A stretch of 64,000 bases of DNA. Origin: Ohtaekwangia sp. GTDB taxonomy: Bacteria; Bacteroidota; Bacteroidia; Cytophagales; Cyclobacteriaceae. Below are positions 1 through 9,578 of this stretch, in pieces; positions within the stretch are counted from its first letter, which is position 1; each line of letters begins with the position of its first letter. Under the pieces are notes generated by a model. That model was not told the origin of the DNA. It ran no database searches and worked only from the letters and a program-made list of their open reading frames with translations. The stretch is taken from positions 303,966 to 367,965 of the forward strand of contig JAJNPV010000030.1 of the NCBI GenBank assembly GCA_021155195.1, written 5' to 3'. Position numbers and translations under genes: made by a program.

Positions 1-93
1 ATTTTTTGGCGTAATGATTTAGAGTAAAATCATAAAAATTTTGCTTTCCTCAGTACTAAACTTCAACTTGACCAGCGGATTTCAATCGAATTC

Positions 94-1185
94 ATGACCG
101 AAAAAGACCCAGATTTTAATTTTCCAATATCATCACTCACCAATTGGCTTGAAGCCGCTCGAATCGAGTTAGGAGAGGATGATCCCTTGGAAAAATTAAG
201 TCGCAGTAAAGGTTCAGTAAAAATTAAACCTTACTATGATCCTTCAACAGCTTCGCAATTAGAAGGTTTTCAGCAATTACCCGCTATTAATCCCTATTAT
301 GGAGCCCGCTGTTGGATGAACACACCTTTAATTCGGGTTGAAGATGAAAAAAAAGCCAATGAAGACGCTCTTGCCTGTCTTCAATCGGGTGCCGATGGAA
401 TTTTATTTGAACCTGTTAAAGCGAATCTTCAATTTGATATCCTTTTAGATAAGATTAAACCAGAATTTTGCACGCTTTCATTTTCAATTCATAAAGACCA
501 TGCTCAAAATGCACTAGATTTCAATTCATGGGCCGAGAAGAGAAACAACTATAAACTCCTTGCGGGATGTTTATTCTGGGAGGATTTGCCCAGTCTTGAT
601 ATTGAGCAATTAAAATCAAGTTCACAAAATTTTTCCCCGTTTGGATTGTCTATCCCAACTCTGGAAAATGCAGAAGACGAAATTGTGTTCGGTCTAGAAA
701 AAGCCGCACACTTTATTGAATCGATTTCAGATCAACATCTGGTTAAACAAGTTCTCAATCAATTTGCGTTCTCCCTTTCCGTTGGCACCGATTTATTTTT
801 AGAAATCGCCAAGCTTAAGGTCTTGCGAAATCTTTGGTATCAGATTCAAGGGGCGTATGGAGTTACTGAAATGAATCCCCTTCATATCCATGCCAAATCA
901 ACTGTGTGGACTAAAGAGGCATTTCAGCCACATGGCAATATGATTAAATCCACGTTGGCTGCCTTGAGTTCTATTGCCGGTGGTTGTGACAGTTTAACAA
1001 TTGAACCTGAAGGTACTGATCAAACGGAAAATCGTATCGCACTCAATGTTTCCTCTATTTTGCGAGAGGAATCCTATCTATCAAAAGTTGCCGACCCAAC
1101 TGCTGGATCTTATTATTTAGATTCATTGATAACTGCGCTATCCGAAAAAGCCTGGCAAAAATTTCAAATCAAGATGAAACCATGA
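94..1185 (+). CDS. mutA: Methylmalonyl-CoA mutase small subunit
   Basis: Non-catalytic beta subunit of the heterodimeric B12-dependent methylmalonyl-CoA mutase, which interconverts succinyl-CoA and (R)-methylmalonyl-CoA with MutB. The sequence aligns with the substrate-binding TIM barrel of the family, including an ending of the type KVADPTAGSYYLD (about residues 333-345). The stop overlaps the mutB start in an ATGA arrangement, so the two are translationally coupled. At 363 residues it is shorter than most family members: it stops just after the barrel, and I see no C-terminal cobalamin-fold domain. MutA never binds B12, so this loss is tolerable. The ATG at 94 has no clear ribosome-binding site, which is usual for this phylum. 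Confidence 0.88.
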   Translation: MTEKDPDFNFPISSLTNWLEAARIELGEDDPLEKLSRSKGSVKIKPYYDPSTASQLEGFQQLPAINPYYGARCWMNTPLIRVEDEKKANEDALACLQSGADGILFEPVKANLQFDILLDKIKPEFCTLSFSIHKDHAQNALDFNSWAEKRNNYKLLAGCLFWEDLPSLDIEQLKSSSQNFSPFGLSIPTLENAEDEIVFGLEKAAHFIESISDQHLVKQVLNQFAFSLSVGTDLFLEIAKLKVLRNLWYQIQGAYGVTEMNPLHIHAKSTVWTKEAFQPHGNMIKSTLAALSSIAGGCDSLTIEPEGTDQTENRIALNVSSILREESYLSKVADPTAGSYYLDSLITALSEKAWQKFQIKMKP

Positions 1186-3302
1186 AGCCAGACTTTTCTA
1201 CCATAAAATTTAATCAATTTAAGCCGGCCGCTCCATCGGGTAAACATACTTCATGGCTTTCGTCCGAAAAAATTGAAATTAAACCAACGTTTTCTAAAGA
1301 AGATTTAGAAAATAATTCAATTAAAAATTTTTCAGCAGGAACTCCACCCTATTTGCGTGGGCCATATGCCACGATGTACACCGTGCGTCCCTGGACCATC
1401 CGACAATATGCCGGATTCTCAACAGCGCGTGAATCGAATGAATTCTATAGACGTAATTTGGCAGCAGGACAAAAAGGATTGTCGGTCGCATTTGATCTGG
1501 CAACGCATCGTGGCTATGATTCGGATCACGCGCGGGTAACTGGCGATGTTGGCAAAGCGGGTGTTGCAATTGATTCTGTGTTGGACATGAAGATTTTGTT
1601 TGACCAGATTCCGTTAGATAAAATGTCGGTGTCGATGACAATGAACGGAGCTGTGCTTCCCATCATGGCATTTTTTATAGTAGCAGCAGAAGAGCAAGGC
1701 GTTAAACCCCATCAACTTAATGGAACTATCCAAAATGATATTTTGAAAGAGTTCATGGTACGCAACACCTATATATATCCACCTGCTCCTTCCATGCGCA
1801 TTGTGTCCGATATCTTTTCGTATTGCTCTAAACACATGCCTAGATTCAACAGCATCAGCATCAGTGGCTATCACATGCATGAAGCAGGCGCACCAGCTCA
1901 TATCGAATTGGCGTATACGTTGGCCGATGGCTTGGAATATATTCGTGCTGGTCTAAAGGCAGGAATTCTCATTGATGATTTTGCCCCACGACTTTCATTC
2001 TTCTGGGGTATTGGGATGAATTTTTTCATGGAAGTCGCTAAGATGCGGGCGGGTAGGCTACTATGGGCAAAGTTGGTTCAACAATTTCAACCCACAAATC
2101 CTAAGTCGATGGCATTGCGCACGCATTGCCAAACTTCGGGCTGGAGTTTAACTGCACAAGATCCGTATAACAACGTAACACGCACAACCATTGAAGCATT
2201 GGCTGCGGTGTTGGGTGGCACTCAATCGTTACATACCAATTCATTAGATGAAGCTATTGCATTGCCAACCGATTTTTCGGCACGCATTGCCCGCAACACA
2301 CAACTTTATCTGCAAAAAGAAACGGGAGTTACTGAAGTTGTTGATCCACTAGGCGGCTCTTACTATGTAGAGTACTTAACGGAAGAGCTAGTAAAGAAAG
2401 CATGGGAACTTATTGAAGAAGTTGAAAGATTAGGTGGAATGACACGTGCGATTGAAAGTGGAATCCCAAAAATGAGAATTGAAGAAGCTGCCGCTGCCAA
2501 GCAGGCACGCATTGATTCGGGCATTGATGTAATTGTTGGAGTGAATCAGTATCAAACCGATGAAGTTTCTGATATAGAACTTTTAGAAGTTGATAACACG
2601 GCTGTGCGTGATGAACAAATTGAAAAACTTAACAAACTCAAAAAGGAACGCAATCAAACGGAAGTTGACAATGCGTTGCTTGCATTAGAACTAGCAGCAT
2701 TGGGCGATGGAAATTTATTAGAACTTGCCATAGTGGCTGCAAGGCATCGTGCAACCTTGGGCGAAATTTCATTAGCGTTAGAAAAATCTTTTGGTCGCTA
2801 TAAAGCAACCATAAAATCTATTTCAGGCGTATATTCGGGTGAAATGAAGAATCAAAAAGAGGTTGAAGAAGTTCGTGCACTCTCCGATCGTTTTGCTGAG
2901 TTGGATGGGCGCAGGCCGCGCATACTCATTGCCAAGATGGGACAAGACGGTCACGATCGTGGTGCTAAAGTGATTGCAACCGGTTTTGCTGATCTGGGTT
3001 TTGATGTTGATATAGGTCCGTTATTTCAAACCCCTGAAGAAGTTGCTAAACAAGCTACCGAAAATGATGTACATGTAATTGGAGCATCTAGTCTGGCAGC
3101 CGGACACAAAACGTTAGTACCACAACTTATTGAAGCATTAAAAAAAATTGGCCGACCGGATATTAAAGTGGTTGCAGGTGGAGTCATCCCACCAAAAGAT
3201 TATGATTTTCTTCGAAGTGCTGGTGTAATAGGAATTTTTGGTCCTGGTACGCCCGTATCCACATCAGCCAGAGAAATTTTAGAAAAGTTGATGGCTGAAT
3301 AA
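1182..3302 (+). CDS. mutB: Methylmalonyl-CoA mutase large (catalytic) subunit
   Basis: Catalytic, adenosylcobalamin-dependent subunit that rearranges methylmalonyl-CoA and succinyl-CoA, used in propionate or odd-chain carbon metabolism. It has the TIM barrel in residues about 40-420 (for example RPWTIRQYAGFSTA and FDLATHRGYDSD) and a C-terminal B12-binding domain. That domain carries the base-off DxHxxG signature as D589-G-H591-D-R-G594, where the histidine is the lower cobalt ligand, followed by GASSLAAGH and GGVIPPKDY. The length of 706 residues is normal. It follows mutA with a four-base overlap, so the pair is an operon. No terminator is obvious in the 60-base spacer before the next gene. 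Confidence 0.97.
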   Translation: MKPDFSTIKFNQFKPAAPSGKHTSWLSSEKIEIKPTFSKEDLENNSIKNFSAGTPPYLRGPYATMYTVRPWTIRQYAGFSTARESNEFYRRNLAAGQKGLSVAFDLATHRGYDSDHARVTGDVGKAGVAIDSVLDMKILFDQIPLDKMSVSMTMNGAVLPIMAFFIVAAEEQGVKPHQLNGTIQNDILKEFMVRNTYIYPPAPSMRIVSDIFSYCSKHMPRFNSISISGYHMHEAGAPAHIELAYTLADGLEYIRAGLKAGILIDDFAPRLSFFWGIGMNFFMEVAKMRAGRLLWAKLVQQFQPTNPKSMALRTHCQTSGWSLTAQDPYNNVTRTTIEALAAVLGGTQSLHTNSLDEAIALPTDFSARIARNTQLYLQKETGVTEVVDPLGGSYYVEYLTEELVKKAWELIEEVERLGGMTRAIESGIPKMRIEEAAAAKQARIDSGIDVIVGVNQYQTDEVSDIELLEVDNTAVRDEQIEKLNKLKKERNQTEVDNALLALELAALGDGNLLELAIVAARHRATLGEISLALEKSFGRYKATIKSISGVYSGEMKNQKEVEEVRALSDRFAELDGRRPRILIAKMGQDGHDRGAKVIATGFADLGFDVDIGPLFQTPEEVAKQATENDVHVIGASSLAAGHKTLVPQLIEALKKIGRPDIKVVAGGVIPPKDYDFLRSAGVIGIFGPGTPVSTSAREILEKLMAE

Positions 3303-3394
3303 TCTCCCTGCGATCCTCAACATCGAATACAAATGTTTTTATCTGGCTTCGGCCAAAAGAAATGCGTACTTTTAATTTGGAAAATTTTATGGAT

Positions 3395-6300
3395 ATGAAG
3401 CGATCTTACATTTTGTTGATTTTACTGTTTCTGGCAAGCTCTACTTCTATTTGGGCACAGAAAAAGTACGATAAAGCCCTTAAAAAAGAAGAAGGGTACT
3501 ACGAGGCCGGTAATTATTCAAAAGCGATTAGCACATTAGCAAAGTTTAAAAAGAAGGCATTTAAAAAATTAGGGCAGCAGAATGTTTACACGCCTACCTA
3601 TTACATGCGATTGGCAAAAAATGACCTTGCTTCGGGATACATCAGCGACTTCGAGTCAAATCTTTCCTTAGCGATTGCTAATAGCAAAACCATTAATCAG
3701 GAAAATAGTCAAAAGCATGGTTTGATCTTAGTGGAGGCTGCTGAGCAACATAACCTAAACGGATCTTTTAGGGTGGCTCGAGAACATCTAGCCGAAGCAC
3801 AGAAGGTTCTTGAAGGGGGTGGGTTTATGAAGGATGCCGTAAAAGGTCGCTACAACCTGGCGTTAGCCGAGGCTATGACGGGCCAAGGGTATTTCACCGA
3901 AGCTATTGAAATTTTAAAAGAACAAGAGAAATATTTTATTGGTAAGGCAGTAAAACAAGATACGTTCGTGGATGCAAAAGGCAACCTCACCAGTCGCAAG
4001 CTAACGGATGAAGAACGTTTTGAACGATATAATGATTATGCACGGTACATGACTTTGCTAGCCAACGCATACAGACTTCAGGGGGATTATAACAATGCCG
4101 ATAAACAATTTGGCGATGCAAGCCGATGGATTAGTAAAAACATGGGTGAGTCAACAACCGCTTATGTCAGAAATCAATATCTCGCGGCTAACTGGTTGGT
4201 GGAAAACGGACTTGAAGGTTCCCTTCCCAGGGATATGGAGTACAGTCGCATTCTAAATAATTTGAAGATCAAGCACAGCGCTTCTCACTATCTGGGTATT
4301 TCAATATTTGAAGAGTATTTAAAACAATTAAGAAAGGAAAAAAGCTCAGCTCGATACCTGAACACAAAACTCGAGTACGAGAAAATGATTAATAAAAATT
4401 TCAAAACAACAAGTATTTACAATGTTCGCCTGAAGGCAGTTGAGTTTGATGCCAAGTTAGATAAAGAACAAACCCGCACCTTAGAAAATCAAGCCAATAA
4501 CCTGATAACAAATACTCCTTCGTTACCACGCAATAACATGGTAACGGCTAACGTGAGTGACTTCTTATATGGGTTGGCTCTTTATAAAAAGAATTATACT
4601 TCTGCCGAAAAATATCTCAATGATATAATCGATATAAAGAGTAATCTCTTTGGTGCGGATGCACCCGAAACTCATCTGGCGCGGCTACACCTTGCCAATT
4701 TCTACCTGGATAACACCAACAAACTTCAGGAAGCTGCTAAAACCTATGAAGATAGCTATACCAAAATTGTTTCTAAGGAGATCGAATCGTGGCACAAAGA
4801 TCACCTTGAGATTTTAAATCATATGGCTGTTCTTTACGAACTCACCGATAAATATAACGAAGCCTCACAAACCCTTGAAAAAGCAAGGCTGGTTGCCGGG
4901 TTAAAATATGGCAAGGAGGATTGGCAGTACGCGGCAGAAATAACAAGCGTTGCACAACTTGAACTAAAGCTAGGGCTTTATGAAAAATCAGAAGAAAACA
5001 TTAAGGAAGCCTTAAAAATACTGGAAGGCTTTAGGCGCGATGACAGCAAAAAGATTTACTTGGTACATGCCATAGAAGCACAAGCCAAGCTATTTGGAAT
5101 AAAAGGCCAGTTCGATGAAGCAGAAGACGCCTTAGATCGCTCAGGGCGGATTATTAGCCGATCAAAAAAAATGACAGGTATTGATGAACTGGCTACGGCA
5201 CGTGAACTATCATCGTTGTTCATTCAATTGGGGCGTTATTCTCAAACAAATGAAATTCTCACAGATTTAATTGCCGAATATGAAAAACTGTATGGAGCTA
5301 ACTCAATCCGCTTGATCGATCCCTTGGTTGACAAAGGACATTTAGCCTTGGCCAAAGGAGATTATACCGAAGCTGAAAAGGTGGCGCAACGGGTAAATAA
5401 AATTGCTACCAATGTATACGGAGACAAGTCTACCAAGACTGCGCCTACCCAAAAATTGCTGGCAGACATTGACTATGCTATTGGCGATTATGACAATGCA
5501 CAAGAAATGATTCTTAAAGCATTGGCAAGTCAGGAAAAGCAATTTGGAAGAAACCATGTGGAGGTTGCCAAGTCTCTTTCGGAACTCGCCCTTATAAAAT
5601 TCCATAAAGGTGATAAGCCGGCAGAGGTGGAGAAAATTATGATTGAAGCGCGCGAAATAATGGGTAAAAAATTGGGTGTTGATAACCCTCAATATGCTGA
5701 AATTCTAAAAAATGTTGCCATCCTTAATATCTCACAAAAAAAGTATAATGAGGCCTTTAGTGTTCTTACTCAAGCGGAAGCCATTTGGAGAACAAAAACC
5801 GGAACCAAAACCAACATCAATGCCGCAGATATATTCACACTAACCGGAGATGTTTACTATCAAATTAAAAATTATAAACGAGCTGAAGATTTTTATACTC
5901 AAGCCAAAAAGATTTACGAAAGCTATTTCAATAAAACACATCCTGAGTATGTGAAAATTCTTTCCAAACAGGCGAAAGTTTATTACATGGAAAAAGACTT
6001 TAAACGGGCAAAAAGAAATATTGAAGAAGCACTTAACAATTATGATGTATTTATTAAGCAATACTTCCCAGCTTTAAGTGAGCGCGAAAAGGCTAAATAT
6101 TGGAACACCATCAAAGGCGATTTCGAGTTTTACAACACTTTAGCATTTAGCCAATTGGATGATTTCAAAGACCTAAGCGGAAAGGTGTATGATTATCAAT
6201 TACTGACAAAGGCCTTACTTCTTAGCACTTCCTTAAAAATCCGTGAACGGATTTTGAAAAGCACGGATGAAAACTTAAAAACATCTTTCAATCTGTGGGT

Positions 6301-7618
6301 AGAAAAGAAAGAATTTCTAACGAATGCCCTCTCCATGAGCACGCAACAATTAACTGAAAACGGAATTGACCTCAATGCATTAAATGCTGAAGTCGAAAAG
6401 CTTGAAAAAGATATCAGTTTAAAATCCGAACTCTTCGGTCAGAGTTTTGATAACAAAAAAATAAAATATCAGGATGTTCAAAAGTCAATTGGAAAAAATG
6501 ACGTGGCCGTTGAAATGATTCGATATCGCTATTTTAATCATTCCTTTACGGACTCTATTATTTATGTAGCGTTGTATGTAACGAGCGATAACTCACGACC
6601 AAAGGCTGTGGTTATGGCAAATGGTGCCAGAATGGAAAAGGGCTATTTTAGCTATTATAGAAATGCAATAATTGGAAGAATACCCGATAACAATTCCTAT
6701 AAAGTTTACTGGGAGCCCATTCAAAAAGGGATTGGAACGGCTGCTACTATTTATTTATCTGCTGATGGCGTGTATAACCAGCTTAACCTGGAAGCTATCC
6801 CTACACCCGATGGAAAATACATAATCGACAACTCAAACATTGTTATGGTAAGTAATACAAAGGATCTGTACTTGCGTAAAATCAAATCCAAATCAATATC
6901 TACTACTAATTCGGCCACCATGTTTGGCAATCCTACCTTTTATTTAACTGCTTCTACAAACAGAAATATCCCACAACTTCCGGGAACTGAAAAAGAAGTA
7001 GATGAATTGCAAATGCTATTGAAGCAAAAAGGTTGGGTAACCGATGAGTTTAAGGACAAGGCTGCCAGTGAAGAAGAAATGAAAGCACTTTCCAGTCCTA
7101 AAATTTTACACCTGGCCACGCACGGTTTTTATACACCTACAGAAAATTTAGATGATCTGGCAGAACTAACCGAAAGTGAAGCGGCAGCCACTGAAAACCC
7201 GCTCCTTAAAACTGGTTTACTCTTGTCTGGTGCGGGTGATGTATTAAACAAAACCAAATACAATTATAATGTAGAAAGTGGAATCCTTACCGCCTACGAA
7301 GCGATGAGCTTGAACCTTGACCAAACAGACTTAGTGGTGTTAAGTGCTTGCGAAACAGGACTCGGTGAGATTTCTAACGGGGAAGGTGTTTACGGATTGC
7401 AACGGGCATTTCTTGTAGCGGGCGCCAAGGTCTTGATCATGAGTATGTTTAAGGTGGATGATGAAGCTACTCAAAAATTGATTTTGAACTTTTACAAAAA
7501 ATGGCAAAACACAGGCAATATGCGGCAGAGTTTCATCGATGCCAAGAAAGAATTACGCGTAGAATATCCTGAGCCTATTTATTGGGGTGCTTTTATGATG
7601 ATTGGCACTGATCAGTAG
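3395..7618 (+). CDS. Exported TPR-CHAT domain protein (caspase-like peptidase fold)
   Basis: Large secreted protein: a signal peptide (MKRSYILLILLF through IWAQ), about 900 residues of repeated helical TPR-like units (for example YTEAEKVAQ, YDNAQEMI, YKRAEDFYTQAKKIYE), a charged linker, and a C-terminal CHAT domain of clan CD. Both members of the expected catalytic dyad are present: His in HLATHGFY (about residue 1243 from this start) and Cys in LSACETGLG (about 1319). The start at 3395 places the basic signal-peptide N-terminus directly after Met; in-frame ATGs at 3362 and 3389 are alternatives. The gene stands alone and ends at a strong terminator. TPR-CHAT proteins are common in Bacteroidota, but their substrates are mostly unknown. 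The export signal argues for a periplasmic or surface role rather than a cytoplasmic defence role. Confidence 0.9.
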   Translation: MKRSYILLILLFLASSTSIWAQKKYDKALKKEEGYYEAGNYSKAISTLAKFKKKAFKKLGQQNVYTPTYYMRLAKNDLASGYISDFESNLSLAIANSKTINQENSQKHGLILVEAAEQHNLNGSFRVAREHLAEAQKVLEGGGFMKDAVKGRYNLALAEAMTGQGYFTEAIEILKEQEKYFIGKAVKQDTFVDAKGNLTSRKLTDEERFERYNDYARYMTLLANAYRLQGDYNNADKQFGDASRWISKNMGESTTAYVRNQYLAANWLVENGLEGSLPRDMEYSRILNNLKIKHSASHYLGISIFEEYLKQLRKEKSSARYLNTKLEYEKMINKNFKTTSIYNVRLKAVEFDAKLDKEQTRTLENQANNLITNTPSLPRNNMVTANVSDFLYGLALYKKNYTSAEKYLNDIIDIKSNLFGADAPETHLARLHLANFYLDNTNKLQEAAKTYEDSYTKIVSKEIESWHKDHLEILNHMAVLYELTDKYNEASQTLEKARLVAGLKYGKEDWQYAAEITSVAQLELKLGLYEKSEENIKEALKILEGFRRDDSKKIYLVHAIEAQAKLFGIKGQFDEAEDALDRSGRIISRSKKMTGIDELATARELSSLFIQLGRYSQTNEILTDLIAEYEKLYGANSIRLIDPLVDKGHLALAKGDYTEAEKVAQRVNKIATNVYGDKSTKTAPTQKLLADIDYAIGDYDNAQEMILKALASQEKQFGRNHVEVAKSLSELALIKFHKGDKPAEVEKIMIEAREIMGKKLGVDNPQYAEILKNVAILNISQKKYNEAFSVLTQAEAIWRTKTGTKTNINAADIFTLTGDVYYQIKNYKRAEDFYTQAKKIYESYFNKTHPEYVKILSKQAKVYYMEKDFKRAKRNIEEALNNYDVFIKQYFPALSEREKAKYWNTIKGDFEFYNTLAFSQLDDFKDLSGKVYDYQLLTKALLLSTSLKIRERILKSTDENLKTSFNLWVEKKEFLTNALSMSTQQLTENGIDLNALNAEVEKLEKDISLKSELFGQSFDNKKIKYQDVQKSIGKNDVAVEMIRYRYFNHSFTDSIIYVALYVTSDNSRPKAVVMANGARMEKGYFSYYRNAIIGRIPDNNSYKVYWEPIQKGIGTAATIYLSADGVYNQLNLEAIPTPDGKYIIDNSNIVMVSNTKDLYLRKIKSKSISTTNSATMFGNPTFYLTASTNRNIPQLPGTEKEVDELQMLLKQKGWVTDEFKDKAASEEEMKALSSPKILHLATHGFYTPTENLDDLAELTESEAAATENPLLKTGLLLSGAGDVLNKTKYNYNVESGILTAYEAMSLNLDQTDLVVLSACETGLGEISNGEGVYGLQRAFLVAGAKVLIMSMFKVDDEATQKLILNFYKKWQNTGNMRQSFIDAKKELRVEYPEPIYWGAFMMIGTDQ

Positions 7619-7640
7619 AACAACATAAATTTTCATTTAA

Positions 7641-7668
7641 ATGCCTGAAGAAATTCAGGCATTTTTTT
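7641..7668 (+). terminator. Rho-independent terminator of the TPR-CHAT gene
   Basis: Perfect 9-bp stem ATGCCTGAA / TTCAGGCAT with a 4-base loop followed by seven T. It lies 22 bases after the stop codon of the TPR-CHAT gene. The T tract also overlaps the stop of the converging DUF456 reading frame. Confidence 0.9.
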
Positions 7669-8145
7669 ACCAACTAACTACCCAATACCAAACCATAACA
7701 AGACAGGCAACTAGTTTTATGCCTGTTGAAAGAAGGAACCCAATGAATGAACCGAGCGCTGCTCTAAGCGCTTGCGCTGAATTTTGATTCGCCAACAACT
7801 CACCAATAAAAGCCCCGAGAAATGGTCCTAAAATAATTCCGATAGGGCCCATCCAAAGGGCAACAAACAAACCTATGGTGCAACCCCAAATTATTTACTA
7901 CCTCCCATTTTCTTTGTTCCATAAACGGGTATCAAATAATCCATCAGGGTAATCACGACTACAATCCCAGCCCAAATCCAAAGAAACTTTGTCGAAAAGG
8001 GAATTTCCTCCTTTAGCTGTTGAATCCATAATCCAACAAAAGCAATTGGTGGCCCTGGTAAAATCGGGAGGAAGCAACCGATCAATCCGATCACCAAAAG
8101 AACTCCACCTAAAACAATCCACAGAATATCCATTTTAATTGTCAT
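7667..8145 (-). pseudogene. DUF456 family membrane protein, broken by a frameshift
   Basis: Two adjacent reading frames together make one DUF456 protein. The upstream piece (8145 to 7891) holds two hydrophobic helices, the proline-rich loop CFLPILPGPP and ends IPVYGTKKMGGSK then stop. The downstream piece (to 7667) contains WGCTIGLFVALWMGPIG and the glycine-rich GPFLGAFIGELL of the family C-terminus. Between K and W only five bases remain, where the family normally has K-Y-G-x-W-G. Inserting four bases (for example TGGA after TA) restores KYGIWGCTIG, so a 4-bp deletion near 7889-7895 explains it. It lies last in the minus-strand operon below menA. Either the gene is dead, two fragments are made, or this is a sequence error. 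Domain assignment is confident; the disruption is directly visible. Confidence 0.85.
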
Positions 8146-8192
8146 GCATTAAATAATCATTCCCACTGATTTCGCTGAGATGAGATCAATAA

Positions 8193-9083
8193 TTACAAAA
8201 TCAATCCCAACCCAAATAATAAAACAAACAGCAACGTTGAAAGCGCCATTTGTTTTAAGAAGGGATCAAGCTCTGATGAAGGACGATTTTGAACTGACAA
8301 TCCGTTTTTTATAAACAACGGTATAGTTGCAAAAAAAAGAAATTGCCAGGGTGATTGATACTGCAATACTGTATAAACAGTTGCTGAAATAAGTCCTGTA
8401 ATTAGAAGTACCCAATGATATGTTACAGCTTTAGGTTTTCCAATCCTTACAGGTATAGAAAATTTTCCAGCACTACGATCGGATTCTATATCTCTTATAT
8501 TATTGATGTTCAGTACCGCAATAGAAAAAACACCGCAGCTAATGGCGGGTAATAATTCCATCCAGGTAACTGAGTGTGTAAATAAATAATAGGAACCCAT
8601 CACTCCTACCAATCCAAAAAACATTAAGACAGAAATGTCTCCTAACCCAATATAACCATACGGTTTTTTACCTACCGTATAGCCAATGGCTGCTGCAATA
8701 CTCAACAAACCCAAACCAAAAAATAATACAAGTGCTTTCCAATTCCATCCAAACGAAAACCACAAGAGCGATAAACCGCTAAATAAACTTAACAATACAA
8801 AAACGATAACGGCTTTTTTCATTTGAGCAGCAGAAATTATTCCAGCCTGCACAGCTCGCATTGGCCCGGTACGTTCTGCATGATCAGCTCCGTGAATAGA
8901 GTCGCCATAGTCGTTAGCCAGATTAGAAAGTATTTGCAGAAGAATGGTAGTAAGGCAACACAAAACAAAAAGCAGTAAATTAAATTGACCTGCTGCGGCT
9001 GCTAGAAAACCAGCCATACCAATACATGCCAATGCCAAAGGCAGCGTGCGTAACCGAAAAGCTTGAAGCCAGGCCTTAATCAT
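8193..9083 (-). CDS. menA: 1,4-dihydroxy-2-naphthoate polyprenyltransferase
   Basis: UbiA-superfamily integral membrane prenyltransferase that attaches the isoprenoid tail to 1,4-dihydroxy-2-naphthoate, giving demethylmenaquinone for the respiratory chain. The first Mg-diphosphate motif is N57-D-Y-G-D61 followed by SIHGADHAERTGPMRAV, the MenA form. The second acidic motif is in NNIRDIESDRSAGK near residue 200, followed by PVRIGKPKA. Eight or nine hydrophobic helices and 296 residues are typical of the family. It sits 32 bases downstream of the Gre-like gene and 47 bases upstream of the DUF456 remnant, probably in one transcript. Confidence 0.94.
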   Translation of the reverse strand: MIKAWLQAFRLRTLPLALACIGMAGFLAAAAGQFNLLLFVLCCLTTILLQILSNLANDYGDSIHGADHAERTGPMRAVQAGIISAAQMKKAVIVFVLLSLFSGLSLLWFSFGWNWKALVLFFGLGLLSIAAAIGYTVGKKPYGYIGLGDISVLMFFGLVGVMGSYYLFTHSVTWMELLPAISCGVFSIAVLNINNIRDIESDRSAGKFSIPVRIGKPKAVTYHWVLLITGLISATVYTVLQYQSPWQFLFFATIPLFIKNGLSVQNRPSSELDPFLKQMALSTLLFVLLFGLGLIL

Positions 9084-9115
9084 GTAAGCAAAATTAATTG
9101 AATTTTAGATTTGCT

Positions 9116-9577
9116 TCAGAGAATCTCCAGAATCTCAAAAGATTGTTTATTGAAAAGTATCTTTTCTCCTGCCTTCTTATGCAATAACATTGTGCCTATA
9201 GGAGAAACGGGTGACAAAGCAATAAAATCAATTTCGCCCACTGAAATTTTTCCCGCACTGATCGCTATATAAAAATTCCCTTCATTAGTAATTACAACAC
9301 TTCCTAGACTAATCCGGTCACTCAGGATAGCTGAACTAACTTTATTAAGCATTGCAATTAGTTTGTGCGCCTCTTCTAATTGTTGCTCTGCCTTTTCTCG
9401 TTCCAGATGTGCCATTGCCCGTCCTGTTTCATACTTATCTCCTGCACTACTCTTCTCCTCACCGTTAGCTGCTTCCTGCGCATCACGCAAAGCTTGTAGA
9501 GCATTTGCTATGCGTTGGTTAGCGAATATCACGCACTGAGCATACAGCTCTACCCTGAGAGTATCTGGATACTTCAT
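9116..9577 (-). CDS. GreA/GreB-like protein (coiled coil plus Gre C-terminal fold)
   Basis: 153-residue protein with an N-terminal helical segment rich in Ala/Glu/Gln (about residues 10-85, coiled-coil like) and a C-terminal segment. The pattern SPVSPIGTMLLHKKAGEKI (about 123-141) resembles the end of GreA-type factors, where the FKBP-like domain carries SPxxxALLGKKxGD. Members in this phylum are often mislabelled 3-oxoacyl-ACP synthase. It likely contacts RNA polymerase through its secondary channel, but I do not see the acidic coiled-coil tip that defines transcript-cleavage factors, so cleavage activity is uncertain. It starts one base after the LytTR regulator stop, so it belongs to that operon. 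Confidence 0.65.
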   Translation of the reverse strand: MKYPDTLRVELYAQCVIFANQRIANALQALRDAQEAANGEEKSSAGDKYETGRAMAHLEREKAEQQLEEAHKLIAMLNKVSSAILSDRISLGSVVITNEGNFYIAISAGKISVGEIDFIALSPVSPIGTMLLHKKAGEKILFNKQSFEILEIL

Positions 9578-9578
9578 A

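Noticed and set aside
3395..7618. TPR-CHAT as part of a CRISPR (Craspase-like) or gasdermin defence system
   Set aside because: No Cas, gRAMP or gasdermin gene is nearby and the protein has a signal peptide. The domain arrangement is common in Bacteroidota.
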